A stretch of 64,000 nucleotides of DNA from assembly GCF_032773895.1 (NCBI RefSeq), contig NZ_CP120416.1:4307001-4371000 (forward strand), written 5' to 3'. Source of the stretch: Teredinibacter sp. KSP-S5-2 (GTDB lineage: Bacteria; Pseudomonadota; Gammaproteobacteria; Pseudomonadales; Cellvibrionaceae). Of this stretch, positions 52,252 to 61,750 are shown one piece after another. A program made the translations under genes and the position numbers. Numbering within the stretch: the stretch's first letter is position 1; the number at the start of each line of letters is the position of its first letter. A model generated the notes under the pieces. The model saw only the letters and a program-made list of their open reading frames with translations. It had not been told where the DNA came from and did no database searches.

Positions 52252-53484
52252 TTATTCTCCCGCGCAATAGACCGCTGCTTCAGCAAAGGTGTTTTTGATG
52301 TTGTAACCACCTGAAGTCAGATTGTTCACCATGGTTGTAACCTGTCCTCTGTCTGCAGCATTTCCGGGGTCACGTAAACATACCGCCTTAAATACTTTTT
52401 TCACCTGGCACTGGGCAAACGCTTCGCTGTGCGCCAGCTCCTGAAGCATGCTTCGCGCGCCCTCACCAGAACCCGTCAAGGTCATATCCCACCCCAGGTT
52501 GGCGTTGATGCCTTTTCGCCAGTAGTTATCCCAGCTGTCGTTGGGAGTGATATACCCTTGAGGGAAGGTGGTGGCATTAATGAGGTATTTGGCTTTCACC
52601 CGGGTACCGGTCTCCGGGTCGGTCATACCCGATGTGTTGTAGCTGATCGCCCCGTTTTCTCCTGTGGGATCTGCGTCCATATCATAGGCATAGTCATAGT
52701 AAGCAAAAGCCTGGGTTAATGGGTCCATGCCAGCATGACAGCCCATGCAACTGTTAAGAAAGACTCGGGAGTCACCACCTGGACTGCGGGAAACATCCTG
52801 ACGAATGCGATCGGGAATGCGCGATGTGTCGTGTACCTGCTCGAGGTCCATGCACAGGTGGTTCATTAAGGTAAAACGGAACATGGCTCTATTGGTGCCC
52901 GCTTTAAAGAATGCCCTGGCAGAGGCACGGCTGGTTACCACACCAGCGGTGGCGTCAGCGGGCAAACCTGTAACGGAAGACTGGGCTCGCTGAACTAAAT
53001 TATCTTTTAAGCTGTAACCACCAGACTCCAATGCTTCGTAGTGGTTATTGTTGCTGTTGGAATAGGCAGGCAACCCCAGAGAAGAATTCGCGGTATAGAT
53101 AATGTCGGAATAGAGTATTTGTCGAAAATCCACTTCATCACGAACAACACCCACTACAGTTGCGATGTAGTCATTCAATGGAACAAAGACATCTTGCTCT
53201 TCGTTGGTCCAGGGAGCGGCCCAGTTTTTGAGCGTAACATTGTAGAAAGCGTCATTTTCCAATGCGATTGCGGCGGCACCGGTTCGATTATCGGCTGCAA
53301 TTAAATCACGCATTGCAACTAAGTCGGCTTCTGTCGGTGGTACACCCGCTAAACGATCATGAATACGCTTTGCCTGTTCGAGTGGCCCCGCATGGGAGGG
53401 TATAGCAGCAGCCAGTACCACCCCGAATAGGAATCCAGATAGCCAGCGGATAGATCCGGCTTGGCCTGTGTATCGAAATTTCAT
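52252..53484 (-). CDS. exported haem-c protein of the DUF1588/1592-like type
   Basis: A 410-residue exported protein. The ATG at 53484 is chosen because the signal peptide (cleavage near PSHA) starts there; an ATG at 53493 is also possible. One haem-c site is CMGCH (246-250), in SCMGCHAGMDPLTQAFAYYDY. This and the preceding NHLCMDLEQVHD recall the cytochrome-associated DUF1588/DUF1592 proteins (LC..., then CxxCHxxxDPxG). The last third has several cysteines (CQVKKVFKAVCLR). It is the first gene of the minus-strand trio and is probably driven from the divergent promoter region at 53485-54167. Confidence 0.8.
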   Translation of the reverse strand: MKFRYTGQAGSIRWLSGFLFGVVLAAAIPSHAGPLEQAKRIHDRLAGVPPTEADLVAMRDLIAADNRTGAAAIALENDAFYNVTLKNWAAPWTNEEQDVFVPLNDYIATVVGVVRDEVDFRQILYSDIIYTANSSLGLPAYSNSNNNHYEALESGGYSLKDNLVQRAQSSVTGLPADATAGVVTSRASARAFFKAGTNRAMFRFTLMNHLCMDLEQVHDTSRIPDRIRQDVSRSPGGDSRVFLNSCMGCHAGMDPLTQAFAYYDYAYDMDADPTGENGAISYNTSGMTDPETGTRVKAKYLINATTFPQGYITPNDSWDNYWRKGINANLGWDMTLTGSGEGARSMLQELAHSEAFAQCQVKKVFKAVCLRDPGNAADRGQVTTMVNNLTSGGYNIKNTFAEAAVYCAGE

Positions 53485-54167
53485 TATCAACATCACCCTT
53501 TGTTAAAGCAGGTGGAATACCCACACCTGGAAGCTTAACGCTAGAAAAAACAATTTTTGTCACACGCTCTGAGCCCCGGCCCAAAATTGTCACTTCAACG
53601 CTCGAATTTGATCCTTAAATCAGCAGGTTTCGCTAAGGCATCAAGTATTTATTTTATTTGTGCGAAAAAAACAGGCAGAATTTGTTCCCAACACGCGAAA
53701 AAATAAGCCACTATTCCGTCAATTTATTCAAAATGAGAACCAGCTCATAAAAAAACTGCTCTGGGTTTTGAGTGCTGTGCTTACTCATTGGAAGCTAGCG
53801 CGTAATGTCTCAGCTTTTGCTGAAATGTCATGCCCCCAACTGACGGGCGTTAAAATGCAAATGATGAAGGGTACAAATTGCGCAAATATTAGTGACTGTA
53901 AAAAAAACCAACAAAAGATAAAAAGACTGTATTTTTATGCGTGTTTTTTGTACCAAAAACATTTTAGAACTGAAATTATTCACCAGAGCACTCGCAAGAC
54001 GCCCTGAAAAAGTTGAACTCGCGCACAAAAAAAATAATTTATTTTCGTTTTGTTTTAAAAACGCATGAATCTTGCGTTAATGGTGAAACTCGAAAAACGG
54101 GTCGACCAAAAAACACGATAAAAATGATCCGCCGCGCCCATGATAAAAATTTTTACGGACTGTAAGT
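53485..54167. other. divergent promoter region of the haem-c/DUF3570 locus
   Basis: About 680 bp between the two divergent gene sets. A 115-residue open frame on the plus strand (53660-54007) has no ribosome-binding site or family resemblance and is very Lys/Asn-rich, so I do not call it. The stretch 53850-54150 is AT-rich. Promoters for both directions must be here, but no boxes or operators could be assigned. Confidence 0.5.
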
Positions 54168-57164
54168 ATGAATTTACCTACGCCTTTACTAAAAAAAATT
54201 AATGCCTATATTGGCAACCCGCTATGCATCGCATTAACCAGCGCCTTGGTGTTAAGTGCGTGTGATGTCAGTAATGGCGGTGGTGGCGGCTCTCAGGACC
54301 CCGACCCTGTTGCGGTCGATTTACCTATTGCATATATCTCCCGTCCGATTCCTCGCGATGAAAACGGGGATATGATTGTCGACGATATTATTTCACCCTC
54401 TGCATTTAAACCTGGCGCAAAACTGATTATGAAAGACCGGGCCTCAGTCCCGGCAGCAGAGTTTGTGGTCACCGATAAGGCCTTTGCCGAACTGGATGAA
54501 AATGGAAATATTGTCGGCGAAGTTCCCCTATACGATGTCAAAGACTTGGAAACTTCCAGTGACGGTTTAAAACTGGTTTTTGCCATGCGTGCACCGGAAA
54601 TTCCCGATGCCGAACCGGAAGATCAACCCACCTGGAATATTTGGGAATACGACAGGGAAACAGAAATACTGCGCCGTGTTATTTCCTCTAATTTAGTTGC
54701 GGAGGAAGGCCACGACGTTGCACCCCATTATTTACCCGATGGCCGAATTGTATTTTCTTCGAACCGCCAAACCCGCTCGAAAGCAATTTTACTCGACGAA
54801 AACAAGCCACAATTTCCGGCACTGGCCGAAGGGAACATGGACAACGCCGAAGGTGCGTACCTGTTACATGTGCTGGAAGAAGACGGAAGCAAGATAACCC
54901 AAATCAGTTACAACCAGAGTCATGACCTGCAACCCACAGTGCTGGATAGTGGCGAAATTTTGTTTTTGCGCTGGGATGCCTACGGTTTACAAAATGCTGC
55001 CGACTTTGACCCTGCTGACCCAGATGCACCGGCGAATAACGCTGGCAGTATCAGTTTGTATAAAGCCAACCCCAACGGCAGCAACCCAACACTGTTATAC
55101 GGTTTTCACAGTCAGAATAGCGGTACAGGGCTGGATAATGACGACAACCCGAATAACGAACTAATCAAACCGATCGTTTTCTCCCAACCCAGAGAACTTG
55201 CCGACGGAAGAATTATGGTGATCGGTCGCCCCCGTCAATCGCAACATTTGGGTGGCGATATATTGGTAATCGACGTAGAAAATTATTTCGATAATACCCA
55301 AGCCACCTATGTAAATGGTGATTTGTCCGAACCGGCTCAAACATCACTGACTACCGGTGTTACATACACCGACAACGGTAGCCTGTCTCCCCACGGACGT
55401 TTTAGCTCGGCTTATCCGTTGAATGATTCTTCAGGCCGCTATCTGGTGAGCTGGAGTAACTGTTTGGTGGAAGGTATCGGCATTAATGTCTACGTGACAG
55501 AAGATAACGAACTCATCAATGAAGATGGTGAGTTCGTGGACGGCCGAGGCAATGCGGTCACCACCCCAGAAGTGGTGGCAGATAGCGAGTTATCTTCATT
55601 CCCCTGCACAGACGACAATATTCAGGTAGCGAACATCAAGCAGTCTCCAGTGCGATATGGGCTTTGGATATACAGCCCAAGCGACAGACTGGTCACACCT
55701 GTCGTGCTCGCCGAGCGGGATCACATGTTCACCGAAGCGATAGTGCTGGAAGACAAGCCCATCCCCAATTACGTTCCTGATCCAATTCCCGGTGTGGATG
55801 TTGACCAGTCATTGTTTAATGGCAATCTCGGTGTGGTGCACATTCGTAGTGTTTACGACATTGATGGTGTGGACACTTCCCCCGCCGGACTGGCTGCCAC
55901 AGCTGACCCAACCCGTCTTCATCCGTCAGAGCGACCCGCGCAATTTATTCGCATTGTTAAAGCGGTTTCCATGCCGGATCAGGACGTGAAGGATTTTGAT
56001 CCAAGCGCATTTGGCCGGGCCGGTCGTCAGATGAAAGATATCCTCGGCTATGTACCTATCGAACCCGATGGTTCCGCTATGTTTGCCGTGCCTGCAGATG
56101 TGGCCTTTTCGATTTCAATTCTTGATGGCAACGGCAGACGTATTGAAGATGACCGTTACCCCCGTCACCGTAATTGGCTCTCAGTAAGAGCCGGGGAAGT
56201 TCGCCAGTGTAATGGTTGTCACCAGGAGGACAGCACTCAACCACATGGCAGAATCGATGCGGAAGCACCGTCGATTAACCCCGGTGCATTAAGCCAAAGT
56301 CCGTTCCCCAACACTCGCCTGTTTGATGCGGACAACAACCCATATGGGCCGCCGGTTATTGGTGAAACCATGGCCGAATACTACGCACGAGTGAATGGTG
56401 TGCGTATTCCTTCCGTGGATATCCAGTTTGTCGACGACTGGACCAACCCCACCATACAAACCAAAGCGGATTCATTTACATACAGTTATCTGGATTTGTT
56501 ATCAGGCATACCGCCTCTCACTCGATCAGACTGCATTACCAACTGGGATGGCCTATGTCGTATCGTGATTAATTATGCGGCGCATATCCAACCCATTTGG
56601 GAACAGGACAGACGTGTTTTTGACCCCGCTGATCCAGCAGTATTGCTGGAAGACAGAACTTGCATCAGCTGTCATTCGCGCACCGACGCCATGTTGCAAA
56701 CAATGATTCCGGCCGGGCAAGTGGAACTCACCGGCGAAACCTCGGTGGATCGCAACGATTACGTCACATCCTACGCTGAGCTTTTATTTCGCGATGTGAA
56801 TCAGATTATTGACCCGGTAACCGGCAATTTAATCAATGAACAAGTTCAAGAAGTCGTCGACGGCGTTCCCCAGTTTGAAGTAGAGTTAGACGCGAATGGT
56901 GACCCGGTGCTGGATGCCAATGGCAACCCGGTACTGCGTTTGGATGCTGACGGTAATCCAATCCCCATTTTGGTTGACGTACCCGCACCACCCCAGGTTT
57001 TAAGCCCAAATGGTGCCAACGCCAGCCAACGCTTCTTTGCGTTATTTGATACCTTTGGCAGCCACGAAGGCTACTTAAACCCGGCAGAACTGAAATTAAT
57101 TTCTGAGTGGCTGGATGTTGGTGGGCAATACTACAACAACCCATTTGCCGCCCCCGATAATTAA
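54168..57164 (+). CDS. haem-c lipoprotein with PD40/HzsA-like propeller region
   Basis: A 998-residue lipoprotein (lipobox LSA-Cys32, then Gly-rich). The N-terminal ~500 residues contain PD40/TolB-like blade motifs (VAPHYLPDGRIVFSSNRQ, LQPTVLDSGEILFLRWD, LADGRIMVIGRPRQ). The overall layout resembles the HzsA-related proteins, named from the hydrazine synthase alpha-subunit middle domain. Two haem-c sites follow: CNGCH at 681-685 and CISCH at 832-836. A segment near 900-935 has Asp/Asn/Gly repeats (DANGDPVLDANGNPVL) that look calcium-binding. It opens the rightward operon. Hydrazine chemistry is not implied; the domain is used widely. Confidence 0.85.
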   Translation: MNLPTPLLKKINAYIGNPLCIALTSALVLSACDVSNGGGGGSQDPDPVAVDLPIAYISRPIPRDENGDMIVDDIISPSAFKPGAKLIMKDRASVPAAEFVVTDKAFAELDENGNIVGEVPLYDVKDLETSSDGLKLVFAMRAPEIPDAEPEDQPTWNIWEYDRETEILRRVISSNLVAEEGHDVAPHYLPDGRIVFSSNRQTRSKAILLDENKPQFPALAEGNMDNAEGAYLLHVLEEDGSKITQISYNQSHDLQPTVLDSGEILFLRWDAYGLQNAADFDPADPDAPANNAGSISLYKANPNGSNPTLLYGFHSQNSGTGLDNDDNPNNELIKPIVFSQPRELADGRIMVIGRPRQSQHLGGDILVIDVENYFDNTQATYVNGDLSEPAQTSLTTGVTYTDNGSLSPHGRFSSAYPLNDSSGRYLVSWSNCLVEGIGINVYVTEDNELINEDGEFVDGRGNAVTTPEVVADSELSSFPCTDDNIQVANIKQSPVRYGLWIYSPSDRLVTPVVLAERDHMFTEAIVLEDKPIPNYVPDPIPGVDVDQSLFNGNLGVVHIRSVYDIDGVDTSPAGLAATADPTRLHPSERPAQFIRIVKAVSMPDQDVKDFDPSAFGRAGRQMKDILGYVPIEPDGSAMFAVPADVAFSISILDGNGRRIEDDRYPRHRNWLSVRAGEVRQCNGCHQEDSTQPHGRIDAEAPSINPGALSQSPFPNTRLFDADNNPYGPPVIGETMAEYYARVNGVRIPSVDIQFVDDWTNPTIQTKADSFTYSYLDLLSGIPPLTRSDCITNWDGLCRIVINYAAHIQPIWEQDRRVFDPADPAVLLEDRTCISCHSRTDAMLQTMIPAGQVELTGETSVDRNDYVTSYAELLFRDVNQIIDPVTGNLINEQVQEVVDGVPQFEVELDANGDPVLDANGNPVLRLDADGNPIPILVDVPAPPQVLSPNGANASQRFFALFDTFGSHEGYLNPAELKLISEWLDVGGQYYNNPFAAPDN

Positions 57165-57200
57165 AATAAACACCACTATTAGGTACTTGGTGAACACGTT

Positions 57201-57956
57201 TTGAAAATTATCTATAAAAAGATTTTGCTTCTAGGGCTAATTATTGCCAGCCTTTTTTTTGCCAGTGCAACACATGCGCGTAAAAGCGGTGTTGAAGTTA
57301 CGGTGACTGACCCATTTGTGGAAATGCGAACCGGGCCTGGCCGAGGCTACCCCGTGTTTCATGTGGTAGAAAAAACAGACACCTTGATTCTGTATAAGCG
57401 TTATACAGACTGGTACAAAGTTAAGACCAATGACGGCAAGGAAGGTTACGTTAAGCGTGATCAATTAATTAACACACTTGGGCCGGATGGTAACGAAATT
57501 GATTTCTCCCGCCCGGGCTGGCAGGAACACGTTAACCAGCCCAGAGAGTTTGGCGTGATGGCCGGTGATTTCTCCGGAGCCAGTTCCCTGACCGCCTATA
57601 TCGGTTATCAGCTGACCCATAACATTGCCGCCGAACTGAAATACACACAAACATTCAGTGCTGTGGCCACCAACGAATTATACGGCGTAAATCTCCGTCA
57701 TCAGACATTTCCACAATGGCGGTTCTCACCCTACTTTTTATTGGGCGCAGGCGAAATTACCATTTCTCCCAGTTCCTCCCTGGAAACCGTGGAAGACCGG
57801 CAGGACAGTTATATGGTTGTTGGTGGTGGCCTGATTTTTTACGCCTCTCGACAGTTCTTATGGAAAGTCGAATACAACGATTACACAATTCTCACAACGC
57901 GAGATTCCAACGAAGAGGTTGATGAATGGAAAGCCGGTTTCAGCATATTCTTTTAG
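57201..57956 (+). CDS. SH3b domain plus outer-membrane beta-barrel protein
   Basis: A 251-residue protein starting at TTG 57201, where a signal peptide begins (cleavage near THA, residue 26). Residues 30-90 form a bacterial SH3 domain (VEMRTGPGRGYPVFHVVEK, YKVKTNDGKEGYVKR). The rest is an eight-strand-type beta-barrel (TAYIGYQLTHNIAAELKY through EWKAGFSIFF) ending in Phe, as outer-membrane barrels do. The SH3b part could bind peptidoglycan. The end overlaps the next gene by 31 nt. It lies 36 bp after the HzsA-like gene. Confidence 0.8.
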   Translation: MKIIYKKILLLGLIIASLFFASATHARKSGVEVTVTDPFVEMRTGPGRGYPVFHVVEKTDTLILYKRYTDWYKVKTNDGKEGYVKRDQLINTLGPDGNEIDFSRPGWQEHVNQPREFGVMAGDFSGASSLTAYIGYQLTHNIAAELKYTQTFSAVATNELYGVNLRHQTFPQWRFSPYFLLGAGEITISPSSSLETVEDRQDSYMVVGGGLIFYASRQFLWKVEYNDYTILTTRDSNEEVDEWKAGFSIFF

Positions 57957-58588
57957 GGCTGTTATTCAGTATTTCACTGACTGCTCAAGCAGCAGAACAG
58001 GCACCAATACGGGAAAACGATGACTTAACGGTATTAGACGAGGTTGTCGAACCAGGTATTGAGCGCCGCAGAATAAAAGAAGATCAGATAGATGTAGAAA
58101 ATTTTGAAATCGGATTTTACGCCGGGGTAATGAGTGTCGAGGATTTCGGTTCAAACGATTCATACGGTGTTCGTCTGGCGTACCATATTTCCGAGGACTG
58201 GTTTTTAGAAGGTGCCTATGGGCAAAGCACCGTGAGTGAAACCAGTTTTGAACAACTTACCGGGAGCAACCTGCTTTCTGACGAAAACAGAGATCTGGAG
58301 TATTACAACATCTCTTTAGGGGTCAACCTGTTTCCCGGTGAAATATTCCTCGGTAAAAATCATTCTTTTAACACCAGTTTTTATTTAATTGCCGGCGTTG
58401 GCAGTACCGAGTTTGCTAACGACAAATTTTTTACTTATAACTTCGGCGGTGGTTTCAGAATGCTAATCACGGACTGGATTGCTTTTCATATGGATGCCAG
58501 AAACCATTTATTTACGCACAATATTTTTGGGGATGACAAATCAATACAAAACCTAGAACACCATGTCGGCTTAAGTTTTTATTTTTAA
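57926..58588 (+). CDS. outer-membrane beta-barrel protein
   Basis: A 220-residue protein with a signal peptide (cleavage near AQA, residue 22) and an alternating hydrophobic/polar pattern of an eight-strand barrel (FEIGFYAGVMS, YGVRLAYHISEDWFLEGAYGQS, YYNISLGVNLF, FNTSFYLIAGVGS, HHVGLSFYF) ending in aromatic YF. It is related in size and design to the barrel domain of the preceding gene. The ATG lies inside the preceding gene, so expression is coupled. A partner of DUF3570/DUF4266 is inferred from context. Confidence 0.82.
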   Translation: MESRFQHILLGLLFSISLTAQAAEQAPIRENDDLTVLDEVVEPGIERRRIKEDQIDVENFEIGFYAGVMSVEDFGSNDSYGVRLAYHISEDWFLEGAYGQSTVSETSFEQLTGSNLLSDENRDLEYYNISLGVNLFPGEIFLGKNHSFNTSFYLIAGVGSTEFANDKFFTYNFGGGFRMLITDWIAFHMDARNHLFTHNIFGDDKSIQNLEHHVGLSFYF

Positions 58589-58627
58589 ACCTGAATCAAC
58601 ATTGGTGGAAATAACGGAGCAAACTCA

Positions 58628-59140
58628 ATGAATAAAGCAGTAACTCAATTTTTTTCAGCGACTGTCGCTGCCCTGGTTTTATCGATCAGCCCTGTTACCC
58701 ATGCGAAAGAGCTTTCTGGTAAAGCTCATGATTTTATTTTGAAATCCAATCAAGGAAAAAATGTTCGCCTTAGCGATTTACGCGGTCAGGTGGTAATGTT
58801 GAATTTCTGGGCATCCTGGTGTGGTCCATGTCGTCAGGAAATGCCGTTGTTGGACAAAATTTATCAACGTTATTCAACCGCAGGGTTTACTTTACTCGGC
58901 ATTAATGTGGAAGCCGACTCCAAAGAGGCCGACAAACTATTAAAAGAAATTCCTGTAAGCTTTCCTGTACTGTACGACACCACCAGTAAAGTAAGCGAGC
59001 AATATAAAGTTGATGCTATGCCCAGCACCATACTAGTCGATTGCGATGGCAATATGAGTTACTTGCATCGTGGCTATAAAGCTGGAGACGAAAAAGAATA
59101 CGTTAAACGCATAAAAGGTTTAATTCGTTCATGCAAATAA
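58628..59140 (+). CDS. TlpA/ResA-like periplasmic thioredoxin
   Basis: A 170-residue exported thioredoxin-fold protein. A signal peptide ends near THA (residue 26). The fold starts at KAHDFILKSNQGKNVRLSDLRGQVVMLNFWASWCGPCRQEMPLL; the active-site cysteines are Cys65 and Cys68, and the cis-proline lies in DAMPSTILVD. TlpA/ResA proteins reduce cysteines of apocytochrome c or other envelope targets. Here candidate clients are the CxxCH proteins and the Cys-tailed DUF4266 protein encoded in the same locus. It overlaps the DUF4266 gene by 10 nt. An SD (ACGGAG) precedes it. Confidence 0.93.
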   Translation: MNKAVTQFFSATVAALVLSISPVTHAKELSGKAHDFILKSNQGKNVRLSDLRGQVVMLNFWASWCGPCRQEMPLLDKIYQRYSTAGFTLLGINVEADSKEADKLLKEIPVSFPVLYDTTSKVSEQYKVDAMPSTILVDCDGNMSYLHRGYKAGDEKEYVKRIKGLIRSCK

Positions 59141-59361
59141 AATGCATTAAAACTTTGGTTCTGTGTGCGTGCTTGTGTGTGCTTAGCGCTTGCACCATCA
59201 AACCCTGGGTAAAACCTTATGAAAGGGAAAACCTGGCAGACCCAATTATGTCTTTTGAAAGTCACCCAACCTCCACCCGCTATATCAATCACGTTTATGA
59301 AGCCCGTGAAGCGGGAAGGGGAGCGGAAGGCAGTGCGGGAGGCGGCTGTGGTTGTAACTAA
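59131..59361 (+). CDS. DUF4266 lipoprotein with Gly-Cys tail
   Basis: A 76-residue lipoprotein (lipobox LSA-Cys21). KPWVKPYERENLADPIM is the DUF4266 signature; HVYEAREAGRGAEGSAGGG follows, and the protein ends GGGCGCN, so the last five residues hold two cysteines. A Cys-Gly-Cys tail could bind metal, form a disulfide relay with TlpA, or be modified. It overlaps TlpA by 10 nt and the DUF3570 start by 14 nt. The GGGAGG that acts as SD for DUF3570 is part of the codons for this tail. DUF4266 and DUF3570 genes are commonly adjacent, with TlpA and often ApbE; no ApbE is seen here. Confidence 0.92.
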   Translation: MQIKCIKTLVLCACLCVLSACTIKPWVKPYERENLADPIMSFESHPTSTRYINHVYEAREAGRGAEGSAGGGCGCN

Positions 59362-60568
59362 GAAATTACTCACTGCGGCAACCCTGCTGGCCAGCCTGTT
59401 CGCTGCCGCCCTATGCCAGGCGGCGGTATTACCCGAAGACCGGGTAGATGTGCTCTATCACGCCTATGATGGCGGTGGTGCAGAAATTAACGGCCCTTCT
59501 ATTTTAATGCGTAAGCAATTTGCCGAAACCGTTTCCGTTTGGGGCAACTATTACGCGGATATGGTGACCAACGCTTCGATCGACGTGGAAACCGGCGGCA
59601 GTACCCAAGGTTACAGCGAGGATAGAACGGAGTTTTCATTAGGCGTGGACTATCTCTACGATAAAACCACCCTTAGCCTGAGCTACACCAACAGTAGCGA
59701 AAATGATTACGACGCGGAGACCGTTGGCTTTGCACTCAGCCAGGATTTTTTTGGCGACCTCACCACCCTGTCACTGAACTATTCACAGGGCAACGATACG
59801 GTGATGAGCAACGCGGATAACGATTTACCCTCCGAAGAGCAGCTGGCCGACCCGGTGAATCATCAACGCTACGGTATTGGTCTGTCACAGATTTTAACCA
59901 AGAACTGGATTATCTCACTCAATGCAGAGACGGTGGTCGACGAAGCCACCCCCGAATTTGACTCTGAGTACAGTGCGCTGGCCAACCCCTATCGCAGCGC
60001 AATGTTCTACGATGCAGCAACCGGTTCACGTTTAAGCCAGCGGGAAAAATACCCGTTTACACGTAACAGTGATGCCTTTGCCATCCGCTCCATGTACTAC
60101 CTGCCTTACCGTGCAGCTGTGCGATTGGAGTACCGTGTATTCAGCGATAGCTGGGGCATTGAAGCAGACAATTATGAGCTGCGCTACATTCACCCCATCG
60201 GCGACCAGTGGACTATCGAAGCCAAATACCGGAACTACTCTCAGACCCAGGCAAACTTTTATTCGGACTTGTTCAATGAGCGGGACGAATACACCTTTAT
60301 GGCACGGGACAAAGAGTTAAGTACCTACACCAGTACTTCAATGGGCGTTGGCGGCAGTTACGTTATCAAGGCCGGGTGGTTACAATTTGTAGACAAAGCC
60401 TCGGTAAACTTATTTGTCGACACAATGTCATTTGAATATGATAACTTTCGAGACGCGCGTGAGAGTATGAACCTGCCAGGTCGACCCGCTGTTGCCGCTG
60501 TTGGGCAAGAGTCGATGTATCAATTCGATGCAACGGTTATCCGGCTGTTTATCTCGGTTCTTTACTAA
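59348..60568 (+). CDS. DUF3570 outer-membrane beta-barrel protein
   Basis: A 406-residue protein. The GTG at 59348 is chosen: GGGAGG lies 5 nt upstream and a signal peptide starts there (cleavage near CQA). An upstream ATG at 59219 would add a basic non-signal segment encoded over the DUF4266 gene. The mature start VLPEDRVDVLYHAYDGGGAEINGPSILMRKQF is the typical DUF3570 opening. The rest is an amphipathic barrel with short turns (SVWGNYYADMVTNASIDVETGG, YLYDKTTLSLSYTNSSENDY), ending VIRLFISVLY. The role is unknown; I infer an outer-membrane pore or assembly platform for the DUF4266 lipoprotein. Confidence 0.92.
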   Translation: MVVTKKLLTAATLLASLFAAALCQAAVLPEDRVDVLYHAYDGGGAEINGPSILMRKQFAETVSVWGNYYADMVTNASIDVETGGSTQGYSEDRTEFSLGVDYLYDKTTLSLSYTNSSENDYDAETVGFALSQDFFGDLTTLSLNYSQGNDTVMSNADNDLPSEEQLADPVNHQRYGIGLSQILTKNWIISLNAETVVDEATPEFDSEYSALANPYRSAMFYDAATGSRLSQREKYPFTRNSDAFAIRSMYYLPYRAAVRLEYRVFSDSWGIEADNYELRYIHPIGDQWTIEAKYRNYSQTQANFYSDLFNERDEYTFMARDKELSTYTSTSMGVGGSYVIKAGWLQFVDKASVNLFVDTMSFEYDNFRDARESMNLPGRPAVAAVGQESMYQFDATVIRLFISVLY

Positions 60569-60589
60569 TAATGAATAGCGATACCCACA

Positions 60590-61741
60590 ATGAAACTTTA
60601 TAAATTTGGCTTAGCCCTCGCAGCCGCTTCCACCCTGGCAATGTCCACAGGTTGTAAGCGCGGCTACAGCAACCTGGATACCAACCTGGATGCCAGTGAC
60701 CCCTCCTTCTATGCCGCAGGAACACGCTGGAGCTTGGTCATCAACGACTCCAACAAAGATAACAAAACGACCACCGACGATTCTCAAATCAATGATTTTC
60801 GCCTGAGAAAGTATTCGGATATCGACGGTAATATCGAAATCACGATTACCGGCACCTACGACGACCTGAGTAGCGGTTTTACCCGCTTTAATGTAGATGA
60901 AGTTGCCGGCACCAATGATGTTGACGAAAACGATACCATTGCCGGCATTATCTCTGCAGAAAACCAGATGGTATTTCTTATGCCATTTGAAAAAGACGCA
61001 ACCTCGACTCAGAAAACCCAGATTCTGGCCTTTATCCGCCAGGGAGACTGCCCTTCTGGTAACTTCAGCAGCGGCTGGATGACTCTGCACAGTACCTCTA
61101 CCGCCGACGCCACAGATACCAGCCAGGCCTATTTCGGTTTGTACAACTTCAAGTCGGACAACAACAGTGTAGAGCTTACTGAACGACGCTCCCTCGGGCT
61201 AAATGAAGTGACCGGAACTGAAACGATTTCCGGTGCGGAATGCGCTAACGGCATTGCCTTTAACGATGACAATTCCCATTTCTTTGCCCCAAACAGCACT
61301 GCCTTGTTACACGAAAAATATGATAGTGAAACTGCTGACCGCATACTGCTGACGTTTGCGTCAGATAATATCGCTACTGCTGCTGAACTGAATGAAAGCT
61401 ATGTTGGCCTGATGTATGAGTCATCTGAAACCGGTGTCAGCGCCACTTCAACTATTTCCACCACCTGCAGTGAAGGGGAATGTTCGATTCGTAAGCAGTC
61501 CAATATAGCCACGCTATCCAATTCTGGGGCCGTTATCTATCAGATATCATTGGATATGCCGACCACTGACTTACCTAATGGTTTTATTACCGGCACGCTA
61601 ACAACTGAGACGGCCACCGGTAATTTGGCCTGCGCGGTAGATGTCAACGTGCAATCCACCAATGAAAAACAGATGGTGTGCATTGCTCAGGACCCCAATA
61701 ACCCGGTTGAGATCATCAATTTCTTCTTTGTTTCCAGTTAA
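60590..61741 (+). CDS. lipoprotein of unknown function (DUF3570 operon)
   Basis: A 383-residue lipoprotein (lipobox STG-Cys22). The mature protein is Asp/Thr/Ser-rich and probably beta-structured: WSLVINDSNKDNKTTTDDSQ and YDDLSSGFTRFNVDE. Several cysteine pairs occur (QGDCPSG, GAECANG, TTCSEGECS, LACAVD). No family is recognised. It starts 21 bp after DUF3570 and is followed by a hairpin, so it is probably the last gene of the main operon. Its partner role is inferred from position only. Confidence 0.7.
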   Translation: MKLYKFGLALAAASTLAMSTGCKRGYSNLDTNLDASDPSFYAAGTRWSLVINDSNKDNKTTTDDSQINDFRLRKYSDIDGNIEITITGTYDDLSSGFTRFNVDEVAGTNDVDENDTIAGIISAENQMVFLMPFEKDATSTQKTQILAFIRQGDCPSGNFSSGWMTLHSTSTADATDTSQAYFGLYNFKSDNNSVELTERRSLGLNEVTGTETISGAECANGIAFNDDNSHFFAPNSTALLHEKYDSETADRILLTFASDNIATAAELNESYVGLMYESSETGVSATSTISTTCSEGECSIRKQSNIATLSNSGAVIYQISLDMPTTDLPNGFITGTLTTETATGNLACAVDVNVQSTNEKQMVCIAQDPNNPVEIINFFFVSS

Positions 61742-61750
61742 AACTCCCAC

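Noticed and set aside
53660-54007. 115-residue plus-strand open frame in the divergent promoter region
   Set aside because: Lys/Asn-rich composition typical of AT-rich non-coding DNA, no ribosome-binding site and no family resemblance.
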